A program made the translations under genes and the position numbers. Below, one piece after another: positions 57,986 to 64,000 of a DNA stretch of 64,000 bases; within the stretch, counting starts at the first letter, position 1, and each line of letters opens with the position of its first letter. Source of the DNA: Sinotaia quadrata (taxonomy: Eukaryota; Mollusca; Gastropoda; Architaenioglossa; Viviparidae); NCBI GenBank assembly GCA_028829895.1, contig CM054179.1:72925663-72989662 (forward strand), written 5' to 3'. The notes under the pieces are model-generated. The model worked only from the letters and a program-made list of their open reading frames with translations, searched no databases and was not told the DNA's origin.

Positions 57986-59116
57986 GACTGATCGACCTAG
58001 CAAACTGGAATCCGTTTATCGTCGTCTGGCTTTCTTTCTTTACTTTTAAATTAAAAAAAAAAAAAAGGTTAAATAAATTGAACTGACACCAAGATTAAAG
58101 TTGCACCAATGATATGCGGACTGAACGCGAAGCAGCTTCGTGCTCTTAAATGAACACAAGATGCAGAATACACATAGTGCCTATTAAAGACTATCCAAAA
58201 GTCTGATAAAAGCCTACATTGCACAGAAATCATAGTAAGACGTATTGGTTTTTCAAGTCTATATCAATGCCACAAACCTTAATAAAACTGCCTAAAATCT
58301 TTCCCGGAATAAAAAAGGACTAAAACATTCTGTGTAATAGAAAGTCTAATAAAAACCCTACCACCCAAACTATGAAAGCCTACATTGCTTAGAAGAAGGC
58401 AGTCGGCGTAATGTACCCGTACAAGGGCTGTATGAAAGCCTAAATACTTTATCACACAAGGTCTGATATAATCAGAGTCTAAACTCTTTCCCCACAAATG
58501 TCTAATAAATATTTTCATTGCTAGGGAATATAATGACTGTCAAAATCGATATTGCTTACACAGGACTAAATGTCAGATAAAATTCTATACATTGCTTACT
58601 AAGGATAATTAAACCTTTTATAGTCGTACACCTTACAAAAGATTAAATTGATATTTCTTACAACTATGATAATGTTTGTAAAATAATTGCTTACAAATGT
58701 GATTAATATCTGTGAAATGTTATAATTGCATACAAATATCGATAATGTCTATGAAATGTTATAACTGCTTACAAATATGGGTAATATATGTGAAATGATA
58801 TAATTGTATACATATAATTATAAGATCCGCAAACGGACCATACGATCTCTGCAACTAAAGATGTATACGTTGCCTACAAAGGATTGTTAATGTTTTACAG
58901 ATTGTAATTGAATGCAAATAGTTACAAGGTCAGCGGAAGATTACTTTAAAAAATAATTACAAGGCCTATAGGCCTGACTGTTTAAAATAATTACAAGGCC
59001 TATAAAGACTTGACTGTTTAAAATAATTACAAGGCCTATAAAGACTTGACTGTTTAAAATAATTACAAGGCCTAAAAGCTTGACTGTTTAAAATTATTAC
59101 AGGTCCTTAACTCACC
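57986..59116. other. Region upstream of gene B
   Basis: AT-rich, partly collinear with 27010-29230. It includes a 36-bp array 'aataattacaaggcctataa' x 4.5 at about 58945-59105. The 79-codon minus frame at 58279-58518 has no support. Confidence 0.45.
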
Positions 59117-59902
59117 ATTAAGCGAACAATCACCTTTTCATGACCAGACTTGAGTTATGTCAAAATCAAGGTGATTAGAATATACAATTTTCTTCAACAG
59201 GCAAATTTCGGTCCCCACCCTTTAGATATTTGTAAACCTTAAACTATTGAATAGCAAAACTTACTTGACCATTTTGGGCTGGTTTGGATTACATCAGCAA
59301 TTCTAGCATATTCTTTACCTGAGTTATTTTAACTCTGGTACTTACAAAAATATCATGCGCAGTATTCAAAGGTCATGTCATGATAACGTTTAACAAATTA
59401 TACAATAATTCAGTTTTAATTCAGGGACAAGCAAATTTACTCTGCCACAAATACTTATGAAGCAAAATATGTCTGTTACAATCACACTCTAATTCCTACC
59501 ATATTTATTATTTAACAAGAATACTCATGCTTATTACTCTTGTATATTATAATCATATTGATTGCAAATGATCATACTTTAGTCTTTCCACTAAAAAACA
59601 GTTAAAGCCTATATTCTTTTAACATGATTATTGTGCCATTTAAAATATAGCAGGCCTTTGTTGTTCGCATGACATTCTTAGACTCCGCAAAATCATATTA
59701 TTTACAAAGAAACAGAAATCTTTCGACGGTATAAGTATTATTTCATTATTTAAAACTTTTCAAGATAAGTTCTTGGGTCTATTATTTATGAGTTGAGTTG
59801 CGGGGTGGGGGTGGGGGGTGTATATACTTTATGTATAGCAAATTAATTAATAAGTATAAAAAAATATTTGTATTTTAAATACTATATATATATATGCATT
59901 TA

Positions 59903-59953
<51 letters not shown>

Positions 59954-59974
59954 TATGTATTTGAAGACTTGTAA
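59117..59974. other. Copy B partner of the inverted segment, then (CA)n
   Basis: 59117-59205 matches 29241-29325 in the same orientation, whereas 59195-59455 matches 29728-29980 only in reverse complement. A (CA)n tract lies at about 59904-59949. Confidence 0.7.
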
Positions 59975-60739
59975 TAACATATTTAATATAAATTGTTTGT
60001 TTTCATTTACCATTTACTCCTCAAACGCTACCACAACCACCAACTGCCAAACACGATCGTGTTGCTGTGGACATTATTTTTTTCAAATTTGATAATCCCC
60101 TTTAGGTAAAAGTGAACAGTATCGGCTGGCTGGGACAATAGCAATGGCGGTATTTCTATTGCTGTCAGATTATTCTTTTGCGAAACAAGGTCATTTCGAA
60201 CGCACGCTCCCTTATGAACGTGGAGAGAGAGAACTTATTTATTTTTTTAAAGTGCTCCTAGTTTGGGATTCGTGGTGATGTTGGAATGCATGGTTATTAT
60301 TTAAAAATCCAGTGAAATGAAGATTATTCCCAGCGACTCTACAAAACACCGTCTATTAATTGATGTTTATTATGATTTCAGTACTGCATCACAATCGTCG
60401 CAACATGGTCACTGTACAGTATACATTTAACGTACCACTGCCATAGTAGGACAGAATACAGTCACGTCAAACTTTGCCGTTGTAAAAACCAAACCATGAA
60501 CGTGCTTATGCACATAAAAATGGCGTCACACGTATGCACATTTCGGTAGCCATTTAGCAGAATTTAAGTTAAAGTCCAAGTAAACAGGAATCCACTTCAA
60601 ATATATATATTTATAAAATCCAGATATTTCAGGAATGTCAACACTTTTAAGCGTTCGAGTCTAAGCAGCCAGCAACAGTTATAAACGTTAAAAGTGGAAT
60701 AGAAACCGATGTTCTCGTTCATGCTCGAGATCGCCACAT
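59975..60739. other. Conserved non-coding block, copy B
   Basis: Aligns with 31181-31650; then AT-rich unique sequence. Confidence 0.55.
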
Positions 60740-60930
60740 GACGACACAAAGGGGCTAAAATGTTTTGGTCTATAGCAGATCAAACTGTTTTTTCACTCCT
60801 TGTACAAGACGACACAAAGGGGCTAAAATGTTTTGGTCTATAGCAGATCAAACTGTTTTTTCACTCCTTGTACAAGACGGACACAAAGGGGCTAAAATGG
60901 TTTGGTCTGTAGCAGATCAAACTTTTTTCC
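60740..60930. repeat. Minisatellite, 68-bp unit x 2.8
   Basis: 'gacgacacaaaggggctaaa' recurs at 60740, 60808 and 60876. Confidence 0.93.
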
Positions 60931-62386
60931 TTAAAATATTATTTCTTATTGTTTGTCACAAAGTGCATTAAATAACTACCAATTACTTTCTCCGCTGGCT
61001 CTTGAACCGTAAAGCCGTTGCATGTGGTCAATAGCATTTCCTTTTTATTCTTGTCTTCTTTTTTTTCGACAGGAGCAATCTGTTGTACTTTATTTCATTC
61101 TATTCGTAAGTAGCAAAGATCTTAAGCATTATTGAATGGTACTTGTTTTGCTGGTCTATCCTTCAGTGGTTAGGAGATGTAACTGTCGCTGACCTTCAAT
61201 CCTAAGGGACATAACTCACTGGCCTTTATTCCTTAGTTTCTTTCATACGATATTCAATGTCGACAATGTTTTGCATGATTGTTGGGTTCCCACCCACCCA
61301 ACTTTTCCTTATTTAAAAAAATTTAATTGATAATTTGCATTTTGGTTAAATGCTTTAATTTCTTACTCTAAAACCATTCCCAGATTTCTCAAATTTTAAT
61401 ATTTCATTCTACAACCTAATAATACAGACAACTCCAAAAGTGTAATTACTTCATTATTAGAATACAATAAATATAATATACTTGAGTCTACTCCATTATT
61501 GCTGCAAAAGGGAACGGTAAGAATATGTTTGTTGTTTATCAATCTATTCATTCGGGTTTGGATAAATGGCAATAACTTGTTTATCAGAGTTGTTTCCTCT
61601 TTATTTGCAAACCATGTTTCTCTCTGTCAGTCTCCAATGTCTTTAACATAAACTTGCTAAGTAATACTACTACTATTACTACTACTACTACTACTACTAA
61701 CAATAATAATCATAATAATAATGTGATGCATACTGATATAATTTTAAGACATTTACCTCATTCAATTAATTAATTGCCTGATGTTATTATTATAAATTTT
61801 ATCCTTTATAATTAATGTTATTTGCTAAAATACATTTGATACTTTTTGAAACATTGAAACCATCTCCGATCAAAACTTCTTATTAAATAATGAATTCATC
61901 TGTAATTGTAACTTTAAATGTGTTTGACTGTGTGTTGCTATACATGTGAGTGACATATTGTTCTTCATGCTTGCTTGTCGACAGGGTCATTTAATTTCGA
62001 GGATGCTAAACAACGTGAGCCGTAGAAAGACGCCAGAGGGTAAACCCCGTAGCGAAGTATAACCGGCTAGAGACTATAATTGTATGTCACAAACCGGAAA
62101 CAGCCAAGTCACTCAGGCAGTCGATGTAGTTTCGCAAGGCCCCAGGCCTGGATTGGTGAGACGGCCTCCAATACATAAGCCAGGCCTAAGATCGGACTGT
62201 TATTAACAGCAATGACGCAGGACCTTCAGGTGGAGGTTCTTTGGTAAAGCAAAGGGGAAAATCAACTTGTGAGTGAGAAAATCAACATCGTGTTGACAAC
62301 TTCGAAACATTCCTGTGGAGCGAGCGTGCATGTTTCTGAGAAGCTGTCCGCGATCTATGGCAATGTTTTAATTGTATACGTGCGTG

Positions 62387-62391
<5 letters not shown>
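60931..62391. other. End of copy B and following unique sequence
   Basis: 60975-61490 aligns with the end of copy A. A (TAC)n run is at about 61666-61700. A GC-richer block at 61985-62260 has no recognisable frame and may be an old interspersed repeat. Confidence 0.45.

Positions 62392-62454
<63 letters not shown>
62392..62454. repeat. (GT)n microsatellite
   Basis: A pure GT run of about 30 units. Confidence 0.95.
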
Positions 62455-62455
<1 letters not shown>

Positions 62456-63301
62456 AGGAGTGGGGTTTGCACAAGGTTGTGGCAAGAGTCGGTATTTGAC
62501 AAGCACATCAACTCATAACCAACAAGCTATTAATAGCCTGCCAGCAGGTAAATAGAAAACTAGCATGTTCGCACATAATGTCAGATGAATTGGAAACATT
62601 AAGAGTCAACCTCCATTCATCTCAGAACTTTATTATATTAATTTTTTAAAATGCAAATATTTGTTTAAAGGCGCAATGGTCTCACGAGTACATATATTGA
62701 CATAAAACGCTTTAAGAGTCCAAAATCAAGTGGAACTGTCTTGCTAACAGATTGAAAATTAGAAGTTGCATAAGAAAACTTTGCATTGATAACAGCAAGA
62801 GTTCCGTACCGTAATCCGTATCAATTACAAGAGCAAAAGTACCTATTCGATACAGAAACAGAGGATTATTTTGTTTGTTATTACATAATATTTCCAGTTT
62901 TCTAATATATTTTTTAAAACAAAAACTGTAAAATGAATGTGACAAAGATTAGTAAATTATTTTGTTGTATTAATTGCAATTATGTAAGTCTGCTATTGAT
63001 AATGAAAACGCTTCTTTCAAATATTTTAGATTTATAAGCGAGTATATGACTATAATATCATGCTTACAATAATAAGCTACATTTGATTGTATAATCTTAA
63101 GGAAATGAACGCTATATCCTTTAGCTTTGTGCCACCTTGGATTTACACCACACCATTTCAAAGTAAATAAATACACGATTCGTATTGATGGATGAGTGTA
63201 ATAATAACTGGTAGTATCATCTGCCTCAGTCATTTCTCTATACACTGCAGCTTAAGGCACAAGCTTAGGTCACAAACAGTGTGACGGGTCTTGCACAATT
63301 T

Positions 63302-63302
<1 letters not shown>
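62455..63302. other. Gene-free AT-rich stretch
   Basis: Short minus frames (62712-62945, 62970-63245) have no motifs. I see nothing to annotate. Confidence 0.4.
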
Positions 63303-63566
<264 letters not shown>

Positions 63567-64000
63567 GACTTGCCCCAAATCACATTCATTCACGCCTGAA
63601 TAGGTTCAGACAATGAAACTTTAGAAAGAATACCTCAATGATGCGTTTCTAATAAATCTTGAAAACTTAGGTCACTTGGTGCAGTTAATAGAGTCCATTA
63701 TCACTATACAAAACAGAAAATTATAATTGACAAACTAAACATATACTTCGTCTATTAAGATAATACTTAAGCCATTTCTTCAATCAATAAATACGATCTC
63801 GACTAAACGGAACATAAATGAGGGTAAGACATATTGTTTATGTAAGTTTGCACTAAATGAACATTTCTTAAATTATGCAATAGCAATTCTTACCGTTGAA
63901 CAGGCGATCCTAGAGCAATAGCAGTACTTTGGTAGAGGACATCTCTGACAGGATTGTTGCTGGGGAATGGGTGACAGTCGCGGCACAATAGTGGATGGGG
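63567..64000. other. Window end, nothing recognised
   Basis: Unique AT-rich sequence that becomes GC-richer from 63900. No exon could be defined before the window ends. Confidence 0.4.

Larger units (their letters stand above)
34106..61490. repeat. Segmental duplication, copy B
   Basis: The direct tandem partner of 18236-33570. It is about 12 kb longer because of a 7.6-kb LTR retroelement and large minisatellites. It carries gene B in the same orientation as gene A. Confidence 0.85.

Overview
This is eukaryotic, metazoan DNA. It is AT-rich, has long introns with GT/AG boundaries, contains no bacterial-style operons, and is packed with (TG/CA)n tracts and minisatellites. A DNA-transposon MITE, a THAP-domain remnant and an LTR retroelement are also present. 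The overall texture suits a mollusc or another lophotrochozoan, but that placement is an inference.

Layout. Positions 1-18.2 kb are gene-poor. They hold many tandem repeats, a 159-bp hAT-like MITE (3680-3838), a CpG-rich promoter-like patch (about 8.29-8.77 kb) and a frameshifted THAP zinc-finger exon (about 13.23-13.47 kb). From about 18.2 to 61.5 kb lies a direct tandem segmental duplication. Copy A is about 18.24-33.57 kb and copy B about 34.11-61.49 kb. Each copy carries one minus-strand gene for the same unrecognised type I membrane protein. The gene has a signal-peptide exon, a possible 25-nt microexon, a 191-nt exon, a 201-nt exon, and a last exon with one transmembrane helix and a cytoplasmic tail of about 130 residues. 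Gene A runs from 26756 down to 20235, gene B from 57752 down to 37223. Exon lengths and phases agree between copies, and the last three exons join in frame. One exon between the signal peptide and the microexon was not found.

Copy B is longer because its introns gained minisatellites and because a full LTR retroelement (48741-56389, minus strand) entered its first-intron region. The element has two 1,690-bp LTRs that I could tell apart at one base, a C-run target duplication, a primer-binding-like site, a polypurine tract and a single 980-codon ORF. It has no recognisable protease, reverse transcriptase, RNase H or integrase. It therefore looks like a young non-autonomous element and is the best candidate here for something undescribed.

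A second theme is that minisatellites start at gene signals. In copy B about 13 units of roughly 58 bp copy the exon-3 5' splice site, a 71-bp duplication copies the exon-4 5' splice site, and a 52-bp array copies the stop-codon region. Other notable items are a perfect 66-bp palindrome (22449-22514), an A/B inversion flanked by inverted repeats, and six CACGTG E-boxes in each LTR. The sequence after 61.5 kb is non-coding as far as I can see and ends in a (GATA)n/(GACA)n array.
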